DNA of 64,000 nt from Stachybotrys elegans (Eukaryota > Ascomycota > Sordariomycetes > Hypocreales > Stachybotryaceae). The stretch lies in NCBI GenBank assembly GCA_020746835.1, contig JAGPNK010000005.1, positions 2,356,001 through 2,420,000 on the forward strand. The letters are read 5' to 3'. This document shows, piece by piece, positions 11,496 through 22,983 of the stretch (positions within the stretch are counted from its first letter, which is position 1; the number at the start of each line of letters is the position of its first letter). The notes beneath the pieces are model-generated. The model ran no database searches and was not told where the DNA came from. It saw nothing but the letters and a program-made list of their open reading frames with translations. The translations under genes and the position numbers were made by a program.

Positions 11496-13386
11496 TACGA
11501 AAGGAAGAGCTGGGCGAGGAGCCATGCAGGGCCGGGTCGGGCAGCTTACAGCTCACACCAGCACCAGGTACGAGGTAGACAGAAGGCGCTGGAGGAGGAC
11601 GAGGCGGAGCCCGAGTGTACTGGACTGGCTGGGCAAAGGTTGAAGCCCGATCGAGAGACGAGCCAGGGTCATGTTAGGGTCTTGATTCGTGGAAGTTGCG
11701 TCTGGAAAATGCAGCACGAGCACTCGCATTGCCTAAGTCGAAGACAGCACACCCCTGGCGCCCCCTTGTGCTTCGGCCTTGATCGAGACCCAAAACGAGA
11801 GCCGATACGCGTGCCGTGACTGTCCCCAAGGGACCACGGCGGCCTATCAGGGGAGCGAGCCCATGGTGAGGCTGTCGGGCCTTCTTGCACCCTCTCTTTG
11901 ACCTAGTCTCGTCGCTGAGGGAGGTGGACGTCGTCGTCGCTGGTGGTTGAACTGGCTGGGGGCCGGCACTGGTGGAACCACGTCTCTCCCACCCATCAGT
12001 GGAAGCATCGGCCTTGTTTGCTTCGTACTGGAGGTGCCGAGCATGGCATGGCTCGCTTATCACGCATTCAAAGAGCACCCCTTTGGCACGCCTCTGCACA
12101 ATCGAGCAATGACCGAGGGGATGGTGTCAGCGAAAGATGGAGTCGGCACACATCCAGTCGCGCGGACTGTACTGAGTGAGTGTATTGCACGCGGCAGAGA
12201 TTGACAGATCCTGTCGGTGAGAGGGAAAAGGAGTCAAAGCCAAGCAACTAGGACTGGCTGGACAAGGCCAGGCAGGGTAAAGGCTGAACTCGGCATGCAT
12301 AACAGCACTTTGCACAGGGCGGCGGCCATGATGTGCGTCTCGGAAGAGCTGGCCGTCTCGAGGTGCCACCTGTCGTGGGGTTTAGGAGAAGGGTCGAGGG
12401 TAAAAATGGCGAAAGGGAGGGGGGGGGGCTTGGTTGGATTTTGGCTGGGCTAGGACTGGGGTTGAGCGGGTTCGCCCGAGACCCGGGGTTGGAGTCGGCT
12501 TTTTAGCAGGAACACCCTAGACTTTAGTGGTGGTGATATGATATCTCAAGCCACAAAAGGCACTTCTCAGGTGAGTGAGTAAGTCTCCTCCCTTTCGGCA
12601 AGCCCTCCATACAGGTACATAGACGAGACACCTTGGATGCATTTAGTACCTAGTACGTATATCAGTGTGTAGGTATCTATTTTGAGGGGTGCCTTATTGA
12701 TATTTGCTCTGCATTGGCATTGGTATTGCTTGTCCGAGTTAGTGGGAACCAAGCCCATGGTTGCTGATACGTGCCAATACATGCCATAGCAGCAACTTAC
12801 CTATAACAGAGTGCCTGTAGGGTGGCAGGTACCAGACTTTGGCAGAGTCCCTGGCTGCTTCGGGACCTTCGAGGGCTTCCAATCGCGAAGGCCAAGCCCC
12901 TGCCCCCCCTGTTAGCATCCCGGGGCCAGCATCCAGAAACTTTAGCCGTCCTTAGCTTCCTACCCGAGCTCAGGGTAATGGCCCTGCTCGGCGCGGTGTG
13001 TTGGCATTTTTCATCAAAATCTTTTTTTTTTTATAGAAACACGGCGTAGGGAGTGGGTGGCTTTTCGGTATGCCCCCAAGGCCCTAAGAACGATGAGGCC
13101 AGACGGGGAATAAATGCCTCCTGCGCAGCTATATGCGGTACCTTGCACGACGAGGTCGACGGAATGTAGGCCCGGTCTACAGCGATCCGGAACATGGTAG
13201 CAGGGAATATGGTCAAGCTCGGCCAGGGCAGGGCCGATGATAATTCGTCATCATGGCACACCACACGGGGGCGAGGCAGCGAGAGTCCCCCTTTCCCTCT
13301 CTGCTCAACAAAGCACGACTGTTGTCTCATGCCGTGCCGACGATCATGGTGGCCGAAAGGAGACGAGTACGTGCGGTGAGCGTATG

Positions 13387-13408
13387 TACGTACATACATA
13401 CATACATG
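13387..13408. repeat. (TACA)n tetranucleotide repeat
   Basis: A run of TACA/TACG units in noncoding DNA. Confidence 0.85.
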
Positions 13409-13760
13409 CGTGTGAGACTCAGGTCGCCGAATAGGTAATTGTGCAACCACGCGTGTGCGCATGGCCGCCTGGAGCCTCCCTCCTGAGTTTGCCTGCCGTC
13501 TGGCGGCTCCTTGTCCAGCTAGCACATGCGTGCGCACGGGATGGTGGCCTACCTACCTGCCTGCCTATCTGCCTACCTTATCTTGTTTAGGTGGCTACCG
13601 TGAGATGAGACATCACCAAGCCAAATGTGTAGTGTGATTGGCAATGAATGGCACTAAGCGGACGCGGGAATATCCTAGGCTGGGCTACCTGGAGCCGAGA
13701 TTTGCTCGGTGTGGTCGTGTCTGCATCTGCGGTCTTATGGTGAGGTTGTGTGCGAGGTGG

Positions 13761-13800
13761 AGTCGAGGGGAGTCGAGGGGAGTCGAGGGGAGTCGAGGAG
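13761..13800. repeat. 10-bp minisatellite, four copies
   Basis: The unit AGTCGAGGGG occurs four times head to tail; the last copy differs at one base. No coding frame is supported across it. Confidence 0.9.
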
Positions 13801-14866
13801 ACGTCGATGACTTGTATGCCCTTTTGGATAAACCAAGGTGCGGGCCAGAATCCGCCCGCAAGCCCCCACTTGTTGATCGATCTATTCAGCCAAGGCCGCC
13901 GTCGCTACACACCATCTTTTCCCTACACCTACCTGCACGGAGACGTCGAGTCGACCATTTCCTGACAGGCAGGCTGCAGGCGAAAACTGATGATACGCAT
14001 TGGACCATGGCTGCCTGTACCGAGTAGTGTGACCTCTCACCTCGGTTTGTTGGGAGGCCGTCGCCATCTCGACCGACAAAGGTTGAGCAAAGGCGTCGGT
14101 CTCGACCTGTCCATAAAAATCCACTGCCGGCAAACATTAGGTACAAGTACCTAGCGTAAACCGACCCCTGGTGCCCGCGGCTCTCAAACAAAAACACAAA
14201 ACACAAACCACAAACACACCCATAGATACATCCATACCGACACAGGCCAAGTTGTTGTTGTCGTCCAATGGGCTTCGCGCGCAAAGCCTTTGCAATTTGT
14301 AATTTCCCCTCGGCCTGCCCTTCGCCTCGTTTCTCTTCTCTCCCTGCCCCAAAGAGGGAATCCATCCCATCACCTTCAGCCATCAGCCTCTTCAGCTCGA
14401 CATATGCAGGGTGACGACTTCAGCTTGTGATCGGACCCAAGGCTGACCCGGGATGTTGCGCCGTATTGGTCCATGGCACTCACTCCGTAGACGAATTCCA
14501 CCATCATCGTCATGCATCATGCCATGACATGACCTATTGCCGTCGCCTTTGTTCGGCACACCTTCGGCCGCTGCTCCCGTCTACCCCAGGTCAGGTCTGG
14601 CCATCGGTCTACCTGCCTACCAGTACCTAACTGCCTACCCACGATACCCACCCCCATCAGGCCCCTCTTGCCGCCCGCAGACATGGTCCTGTCTGTGTAC
14701 CTGTGGTTTTTTCGACCTTTTCTTCTTCTTCTTTTTTTCTGTTTTGTTTTCGTCTTTGCCCTCTTTCCTCCTCGTTCAAGCTAGGCATGGCTGGTTAAGG
14801 TTGATATTTTCTTCTTCTTCATTTTTTCCCTCTTCTTTTTTCCCCCCTCTCCCTCATCACGCCCAG

Positions 14867-14892
14867 CTCTCTCTCTCTCTCTCTCTCTCTCT
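14867..14892. repeat. (CT)13 microsatellite in a pyrimidine-rich leader
   Basis: Thirteen perfect CT units lie about 455 bp before the start codon at 15347, within a broad CT-rich tract. Confidence 0.9.
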
Positions 14893-15346
14893 TGCCCCCC
14901 TCTGCCGCCTCCTACTACTACTAAATTACCTTTTGCTTCCCCCGCCTCGGGTTTTGGTGGTGGGGACCCTTCAACACACAAACGTACCCTCACCTCATTC
15001 ATCCCACCATACATTCACTCATTCATATATACGCAGCATCGCACACAATCATCCTTCATATCTCTCTCGTCTCCTGGCTTCTTCTTCTTCTTCTTCTCCT
15101 ATACTCCTTGCCTGCCTCTTATCTGCTCCCTTCGTTTTCCTTCCCATCCTTCCCATCCCCCCATCCCACATCCCACTCTCCTCATCCCTCTTCCCCTCTG
15201 CCATCACATGCACCTTGGTTCCTTTTCTCCCACCCCTCTTATCTTGCGTTGCCTTGTGCCATTTTACTCTGTTACCCCAAGTCTGGCATCACCCCAAGGA
15301 TGGGCCATTGACCGCGCCCAGCCAGCCTGCTCGTTCTTTGGCAGCG

Positions 15347-17337
15347 ATGAACTCCATCCACGCTCTCGCCGAAGCCTCTCCGACCTCGACACCTGCTCCC
15401 GCGCCATCCTACTCCTCGCCCGTCCCGCCGCTTCACCCTCAATCTCCCCTGGCATCTCCCGTCGCAGCATCCTCGCCAGCACCGCCGCCGCCAACCTTGG
15501 CCCCCGCCCCTCCGAGATCCCATGATGCTTCGTCCCAGCATCTGCAGCTGTCGCCTGTCCTCTCGCCTCACAGCCTGCTGCACGCTGCTTCGCCGCCAAT
15601 GAGGAAGGATACTGCATCCTCCATCTCAACTCAGGCCACCACGGCCACTTTGGCCTCCACGGAGACCACCAACACATCGTACAGTGCCGACACCTCTCCT
15701 AACTTGCATCAGTCTATTTTCTCTGTCAAGGATGGCTCCGACGTCTCTAACTGTCGTCGCGCGAGCAGGAGACGCACTGGGCCCCTGTCCCAACAATCCA
15801 GGGAGCGGGCTGCCTTGATCAGGAAGCTGGGCGCATGCAATGACTGTCGCCGCAGGAGGGTTGCTGTAAGTCATGAATCTTGCAACACCTTGCTTTACTC
15901 ACTTCCTCTTCCTCTTCCTCTTCATCCACCCTCCCAATCCTGCCCTGCCACTTCGTGTTTCCCGTGATTCGATATACGGCTTAGACTGACATGTCAACTC
16001 CTGCATCCTGAAACCAGTGCCATCCAAGCCATCATAATATGACGTGGGAGGATGTTGTCAACAAGTTCCACAGATCTCACAGTCCATCCGTCCAAGACAT
16101 TGCTCCCTCCATCGCCGCCGCTGGCCGACCACTGAGCCCTGCGATGCCGTACAGTAATGCCACTATGCAGCCCGTCTACACTCATGACACGCAGGAGATG
16201 GAGATAGACTCCAGTAGCCCAGCTCACCATCCACCAGGTCGGCCTCCCATTAGTGAAGCTCGCATCCGCACGCCACTTCCTTCTGGCCCCCGACTCGAAA
16301 AGTCAATGTCGCTACCCGGCATTGAGAGCTTCAAGAACAGCCTGCAGGACAATGTTTCGCGGATGCTCCTGTCTCCGACCCGAAATCGCTACACCACCGC
16401 GAAAGTTCTGTTCCTCTTTTGGCAGGATGACGACGAAGCTTTGGTAGTATCAAATGCCGTCCGAGAGCTGGCTGATGTTTTGGACAAGCTTTACCACTAT
16501 ACGTACCAGATCCAGACCATTCCCTCCTCCTCAGACGGCTGCAAAAGCTCGTGGAGGTGGCTTTCCCGCCAACTCAACGACTTTGCCGAGGAACGAGATC
16601 AGCGCGACGTTCTCAAGATAGTGTACTATGCTGGCTATACCTACTTGGATGGCAACAGGGAGATGATCCTCGCCAGGTAAAGAGGAACCCCCCACAAACC
16701 TCGTCGACGTCCAGGGCGGCCTGCTGACCGATTCGGTACTCGCAGCTCGCGCGACAAGGAAAAAATGTCCAACATTAGATGGAGCGGGATCCAGCAAATT
16801 CTCGAGGAAGCATGCTCTGATACCCTCATACTCATGGACGCGGCGTACTATCCATCGTCAAGGATGGTCCGCCAGCAAGGCGTTCTGGAGCTGATCGCGG
16901 CAGCAATCTCCGAGGACCACTACAACGCCCTGGATCGATGCGCATTCACCAAGGCATTGGCTGAGCAGCTGCGGACACGTGCGAGCCGAATGAATCCTCT
17001 CTCAGCCGCTGAGCTTCACTCCATCCTTCTCGCCCACTATTGCAAGATGGTCCAGGACAAGAACCCCGAGAATGTGATGGTCACCAGCTTCCCGGCCCCT
17101 CTGCACACCATGATGTCAGGAAACTCGAGGCTCCCGTCCATCTTTCTTTCTCCGATGCCGACCAACAGTCCACTCCGGAGCGGTTTCTCGTTCGAAAACA
17201 ACCCGCAGCTTCACTTCGTGATCAAGCTGACCGACGATAACATCGACGTTGACAGCTGGAATGAATGGCTGAGAATGATGCCCGATGGCATCAAAGAGGT
17301 CAAGGTGGAGGGGCCCTTTCGTCCCACTTTCCGGTAG
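15347..17337 (+). CDS. Caspase-like pseudoenzyme with an N-terminal half zinc-cluster motif
   Basis: Exons 15347-15865, 16018-16676 and 16746-17337 give 589 aa. Residues 1-150 are Ser/Pro/Ala-rich and probably disordered. A basic Cys motif follows, C164-x2-C167-x6-C174 then HPSHH, matching the first half of a Zn(II)2Cys6 cluster; the second half is absent. From about 300 to 485 the sequence follows the fungal caspase-like (C14) pattern: a KVLFLFW strand, a charged helix, then IVYYAGYT where active members have YYxGHG. IRWSGIQQILEEA comes next, and LILMDAAYY where active members have DCC. The catalytic His is thus Tyr380 and the Cys is Ala425. A C-terminal extension (about 500-589) is conserved-looking but unassigned. 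I infer a nuclear scaffold or regulator, not a protease; the fold call is by pattern only. Confidence 0.75.
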
Positions 17338-18226
17338 CCAGTGCTGGCCAGCATCAGCTATCTTACATACGTTTTTTCTTTTTTCTTTTTGGTAATGACC
17401 ACGCCGCTCATTTGTCTCGACTGAGGGTTATGACATGTTGCTACTCCCACATGCCCACCTGATCTACCTGGTGCGGGACGCATTGGAGTCGTGTTGCCGG
17501 TGGTTTTCTATTCCCTCGTCCGAACAGCCTCGTCGTGTACCACGGGTACCCGAAGCACATATTTATGATGACGACGCCACGATATCTTATAAACAGCATT
17601 TACATAGCGGGGGTTTTGTTGGAGAAAAGAAGGTGACGGGCGATACCTATTAGTGAAGGAGAGGATCAGAGAATATGGAGACAATGGTGTCGCTGGAGAG
17701 CGACATGCAATGGCTTCGTTCATTCCCAAATGTCTTCTGGTTTGAATGACAAAAGAATGACCATGATGACGTGCTTAGAAAGGGTTCTTTTCATAAACAG
17801 CTTCAGATTGGCGCTTAATGGAGAAATGACGATTTGACAGAGCCACTGAATAGAAAAAGGAAACCAAGCATTCACGAATCGGCTTAAAGCAAGGCAGCGT
17901 CCCAAATGTGTTTCTTTTGTTGCTTCTCCACAAGCCAGAACACGTCGAAACGCCGCGTCTGTCGCCGATCATCAATCACGTGGTGGTGGGGGCCTCGGGT
18001 GTTGCCAGGCAACGGCGTAGTGTTTGGGGGTCTTCTTCATAACATGCGTAATAAGACTGGTCCCAGCCTTGGAACTTGCATTTACGCACCAGGTAAGGCA
18101 GGCAAAGTAAACACGATATTTGGTTGACACGACTTTGTCCTGCGTCGTCTTTTTAACATTGATTCGCCCCCTCAGTTTTCTTTTCTCCCATCCTCTTTCT
18201 CTTCACCACCCCAACTCTTAATCATC
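17338..18226. promoter_or_regulatory. 3' end of the caspase-like gene and promoter of the BRCT gene
   Basis: No gene is supported. The last 100 bases before 18227 are CT-rich, as expected for a leader. A CACGTG E-box lies near 17978. Confidence 0.4.
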
Positions 18227-21200
18227 ATGGATTCCCCCCCTAAACGCGTCACGCGTTCCCGCGCTGCAGCCAAAGTCAGCGAACCCAAAGTAAAGACAAC
18301 CAAGATTATCACAGCCGCGACAAAGGCAAGGACCGCCTCGACAGCAACTGCACCCACAAAGTCGTCTGCGGGAAAGAGAAAAACGAGATCCGACGAGAGT
18401 GAAGGCGAGGATGAGGAGCAGAGAGAGACGGTCGTGAAAAAGACAACGCGAGGACGACCCAGGAAGATTGTCGCCCCCGATGAGGAGGCAAAGCCAGCCG
18501 CCCCAGCTCCCGCGAGAGCTACTCGGGCCAGAGCAGGCAGAAAGATTGCAAGCGAAGAGCCGAAGCAGGAGGAGCCCGCTCCACCACGTGCCACTCGCGG
18601 CCGACCACGAAAAACCGAACAGCCACAAGAATCCGATGCGACCGCTGCCCCAGCAAAGAAGACGGCAACCCGCACCCGCGCGGCCACCGTCTCAAAGGCC
18701 GACGGTGTCGAGGCCAAGCCTGTGGTGAAGAAAACAGTCACGTTCCAAGAGCCTGACAAGGAAAACTTCGGCCTGGCCACGGCAAAGGCGAAAGAGGCAC
18801 CCACCACAGGTCTTCGAGGCCGTCCAGCTCGACGTGGCGGGGCGGCAGCGGCGGCGGCAGCCTCAGCAGCAGGCACCCGGGCCACGAGGTCAAACGCCAA
18901 GAGCTCAGAAAAGGAACCCAAGAAACCTCTCAGCCCTAAGAAGGTTACACAGATGCCTGTTTCTAGAGACGCAGATAGCTCCGAGGATGAATTGGCTGGG
19001 CCTGTCAACAATTTGAGAAAGAGTCCCATCAAGCCTCGCAACAAGCCCGCTCCCGACGCGGAGAAGCCTGCGCCCCAATCGAGCCAAGCAGAAGAAGACG
19101 CAGAGATGGCACTTGCAGCAAGCACCATTACGCTGAGCGCTCCCGACAATGTTACAGCTGTTCTTGGGTCTCCAGCCAGGCGATTCCCTGCTTCCCCAAT
19201 CAAGGAGACGATGAAGTCCCCAGCCCGGAAGATGGGTGCTGTGCCGCTGCCGGGAGCGCTGGCCAAGCCGAGCCTGGACTCGAGCGGCCAACCGGAGCAA
19301 TCATCGCCCTTCAAGGGCTCTCTGCTCCAATCTGCTGCCAAGCGACCTCAATCTCCCATCAAGGGGCTCAACTTTGGCTCCGTCCCCAAGCCACAGTTTT
19401 CTCAGTCGGCGATGAAGATGTCCATGTTCCAATCTCCTGCAAAAAGGGCCATGCCTGGTCTCAAGCCAGTGACGGAGCCCAGACTCCAGGCCAGCTCTGA
19501 CTCAGAAGATGCGGTTCAGAGCAAACCCCTTGAACCCTTTGTTTTGTCAACTCCTACCCCCGCTGTCAGCCGACCTTCAGAAAAGTTGATGGCGGGAGAG
19601 GACATCCACGACGACGAGGCCTTCGATGGTCCACTAGAGAGCCTGCAATTTCCAGGCCGCATGTCAGCTGTCCTCCCTCGTCACGCAGATCCTACCTTGC
19701 AGCAGGAGGAGAAGATTGACGACTCTGAGACAGAAGAAGAGGTGTTGAAGGACGAGCCGGAGGCTGCTCAGCACGATACGCCAGCCGCTGAAATGAGACA
19801 AGGCGATCAGGAGCCCGAGGAGATCACCGCACCTGAGGCCAATCTGGACGCTGAAACAGCCCAGTCTGCCGCTGAGGGTGATGTTGCCATGGCCCTGGAT
19901 GAGATTGTGGCTGAGATGGAGGAGTCGATTGAGAACCTGGTTGCAGTAGCCCCCAAGTCACCTGTCAAAGCCCAAAAGTCTCTTCAGCTTCGAGAAAAAG
20001 ACCTCGATCCTTGCTATGATATGCACTCGGACTCGGAAGATGACGCAACTATGGCCATTGGCGGCATGTCACAAACCCCTCTCGCAGGCTCCAAGGCATC
20101 TCGCCGGTCATCCATGGGCTTCACCCTCTTGGCTGAGCAATTCGACTCATGGTCAGCCATTAGCCCCATCAAAAATGGGGTTGCTGCCTCTGCTCCTCAG
20201 TCTGGACCGGTGGATTCTATCATTCCCACTGACAACGCGATCATTTCACAGCCAGAAGTCTCGCCAGTGAGCAACCACTTCTTTGAGGATGAGATGATCA
20301 ATCACCAAGTTGCCGCCTCGGATGCTGTTACTGAGCAGCAGCCTGGCAACCTGGACGATAATGAGCCGTCCATTGAGAGCATCCCGGTTACAGACGAGGA
20401 CATGGCGCTTGCGCAAGAAGCCAATGAGATGTCTCTCATGGAGCCCGAAGAAGTCGAGGAAGCGGCTGGCCCTATGCAGTCTTTTGACGATTCTCTTTCA
20501 GACGCCAGCCAGGAGTATGGAGACGAGAACCAAGTACCCATTGATCCTGCCATCATGGGCTCTGCGGCCCCTACCACACCGATTCGTCCTATGATGGTTT
20601 CTTTCCATACTACGACCAAGGTGCCCCTGAAGGCAGCTGACAACTCGACACCCAGCCCCCTCAAGAAGCGCAGCTATAGCGCGTCTCGTGTGGCTCCCAA
20701 GAGGCCCAATGCGCTGAACAGAAGTGCAACCGTCATCTCCTATTCGCCTAGCAAGAGCAGCAAGACGGTTTCCAATGAGCCCACAACACCCGGAAAGAAA
20801 GCATCCAACCCGACCACACCCAGCAAGTCGGACACTTGGTCCTCGGTCGCGACACCAGCACGAACTCCCCGCAGAGACATCGATACTACCTTGCTTCGAG
20901 GTGCCGTTGTCTTTGTTGATGCCTACACCAGCGAGGGTTCCGACGCAAGCGGGATTTTCATTGAGCTCCTTGAGCAAATGGGTGCACGATGTGTCAAGAG
21001 CTGGAGCTGGAGCCCCAATGGGTCTGGCAACGATTCCAGTAAGGTTGGCATCACTCACGTCGTGTACAAGGATGGCAGCAAGCGAACGATGGAGAGGGTT
21101 CGTGAGGCCAACGGTGTTGTACACTGCGTGGGTGTAAGCTGGGTCCTTGAGTAAGTTGATTCTGCATGTACATTGCCTATGAGAAGGTCTTGACTAACAA

Positions 21201-21782
21201 CCACATAGTTGCGAACGTGAGAACAAGTGGCTGGATGAAGCGGCGTACTACATCGATACGCATCAGATGCCACGCTCTGTTGGCTGTCGCAGGAAGAGCA
21301 TGGAGCCTACCGCGCTCGCGAAGCAGAGTGGCGGCCCCCTCTTTGTTAGTCCTGTCAAGGGCAAGAAGAGCGCGCGCGATGTTCAGTCGGCGCCCAACAC
21401 GCCCATGAACCGTCGTGACAGCACTCTATGGATGCATTCACCTGCTGATCAGGATGAGGAGGAAATTGACAACGGTTCGGAATGGGACAACAGCTTCCTT
21501 ACCCCGGTGCCCAAGACACCCGCACCGGAGGCTGTTGCTCGATATGCTGCTGATATCCCCGACACGCCGTCCGAGTGCGAGGAAGAGTCCGAGTCACCGA
21601 CCAAGACATCTCTCCTTATGAGAACGTGCCCCCCCAAGCAGTCAGTGTACCATGACCTGGGAGAGAATGTTCTGAGTAAGGATAAGGACGAAGGTGTGCT
21701 TATGAGGCTCATGGCAGCCAGGCGCAAGAGCCTGCAGTTCGCCCCCAAGATTGCCAGCCCGCTCTCTAAGACATGGGACTGA
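18227..21782 (+). CDS. AT-hook and BRCT-domain chromatin protein with KEN box
   Basis: Exons 18227-21150 and 21209-21782 give 1165 aa. The N-terminus is basic, with AT-hook cores RGRPRK at 75-80 and 124-129 and a related RGRPARRG near 200, expected to contact AT-rich minor grooves. A KEN box sits at 178-180. The long middle is acidic and disordered, with at least seven S-P-x-K/R sites, the preferred form for cyclin-dependent kinases. A BRCT domain covers about 889-990 and is cut by the intron near its end; splicing restores WVLDCERENKW, including the conserved Trp. The C-terminus (about 990-1165) is disordered. This layout resembles microcephalin-like BRCT proteins of filamentous fungi that act in chromosome condensation or damage response, but I cannot assign an orthologue. 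The KEN box and kinase sites suggest cell-cycle control. Confidence 0.85.
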
Positions 21783-22597
21783 GTGAAGACGCAATCGCGG
21801 AACCAGGTCTTTGTCTGTGTATTTTTCAGTTCATTGCAAAGGAGGAACCCCCATGATGGGGCTTTGGAGTTTTGGTTTGCATCGCATGTTTTTTGCGAGA
21901 GGGTTAAGGGGATGATGCAAAGGGTTTCCCCGGAGTTTGGATGGCATAACTGCCTTTTGTTTTTATACCACAGACTGGCGCAAGCATGATCCGCATCGTG
22001 CCGTGTATTTGAATGTATTATGCTGAACTATCCAGTACATTACCTGTTGATGTGAGCCATTGCCTTATGAACCATCGTTGACGGGGGATTTCGACTTGTC
22101 AATTACCCCTGGTGATACATCGGGGTCCTCTCGGATTATGATAGTCTATGATCCAGCATACACTCAATGTTGCTTCTTCCTAAACGCCAGGCAGACTTTT
22201 GGTGTTTTCCCCCAGCAAGGAACATGCCTTGACGCACTATCAGGACTGGTTCCCGGTTCCCTTCTCTCGAAGACTAATCCCCATCTTGCGACTCTATTGA
22301 TCACCAATGACAGCCTGCAATACAAATCTTGCATCCCTTCCCATACTGTATCCCGGACGAAATCTAACTCTCTTTCCATTCTCGTTTCAGCCGAAAACCC
22401 GAGCCGACGAGTCGCGTTGCGGTATAATGAACGCGGTAGGTAATGAATGGCCGAGATTGGAATTGTTCGCATAAGAGAACCATCCGTCTTGTCGTGTCGA
22501 AATCGTCCGGTTCGGTCCAGGAATATGGTACATGCCCCCTCCGATGCGAGGCATGGGTGCAGGCACGCCGGCCCAATGCACCTCGAAGAGGCGTCGT
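21783..22597. other. Convergent 3' region between the BRCT gene and HYPK
   Basis: This stretch should hold the 3' ends of both flanking genes. Frames open here lack a good ATG and any recognisable domain. Confidence 0.45.
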
Positions 22598-22983
22598 CTA
22601 TACAGAGATGTAGGCATTCATAGCCTTGACAGCATCGCCATCGTGCGCCTTGAGCAGCTCGGTAGCCTTTGCCTTAACCAGTTCGAGCTCGTCAACGAGG
22701 AGAGCGACATCAGCCGGGTCGACCTTGACGTTCTTGCGGGGCGCGGCGGCAGCAGCGGAGGCGGAGGTGGCGGAGACGGTGATGCTCTTCGCGCCGCCGA
22801 GGCTCTTCATGGCCTTGCTGACGGCCTCGTGGTCGACCTGGGCGGCCGAGGAGTCGTCGTTGGCGTCGAGGTTGGCGAGGGCCGAGGCGGCCTTGCGGTC
22901 CTCGGCCGAGGTGGCGGCAGGGCGCTCGTCCTCTGCGTCGCCGACGGCGCCTTCGACGACGTTGGGGGTTGCTTGTCAGCCAT
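22598..22983 (-). CDS. HYPK-like NatA regulator, with an apparent frameshift
   Basis: The C-terminal 107 codons or so form one frame with an acidic N-terminal stretch, a helix leading into MKSLGGAKSITVSA, and a NAC-alpha/UBA-like end (DVALLVDELELVKAKATELL, then HDGDAVKAMNAYISV). This is the pattern of HYPK, which binds the Naa10-Naa15 N-terminal acetyltransferase on the ribosome. The only fitting start, an ATG at 22983 encoding MADKQ, is in another frame. A run of five C on the coding strand (22964-22968) lies between them, and one added base would give a continuous 128-residue protein, the normal HYPK length. No intron with usable ends fits. Either a base is missing from the assembly or the gene is truly shifted. 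The gene is divergent from the DAHP synthase gene. Confidence 0.75.

Larger units (their letters stand above)
10054..15346. other. 5.3-kb gene-free stretch with microsatellites, ending in a pyrimidine-rich leader
   Basis: No reading frame here shows a recognisable domain or sustained coding character on either strand. The stretch holds several short tandem repeats (listed separately) and TACCTACC-type words (13549-13578, 14600-14650). The last 0.7 kb, about 14700-15340, is strongly CT-rich on the + strand, as in long fungal 5' leaders. It probably combines the 3' end of the GT90 gene with a long promoter and transcribed leader of the gene starting at 15347. An unannotated noncoding RNA cannot be excluded. 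Confidence 0.5.

Noticed and set aside
14537..15346. Upstream extension of the frame of the caspase-like gene, adding about 270 residues
   Set aside because: It is translated CT-rich leader (Ser/Leu/Phe/Pro runs) without conserved content; the ATG at 15347 starts the first plausible protein.
6943..17337. Idea of a secondary-metabolite or polysaccharide cluster around the GT90 gene
   Set aside because: Neighbours are unrelated housekeeping or regulatory genes and no synthase, tailoring enzyme or pathway regulator is present.
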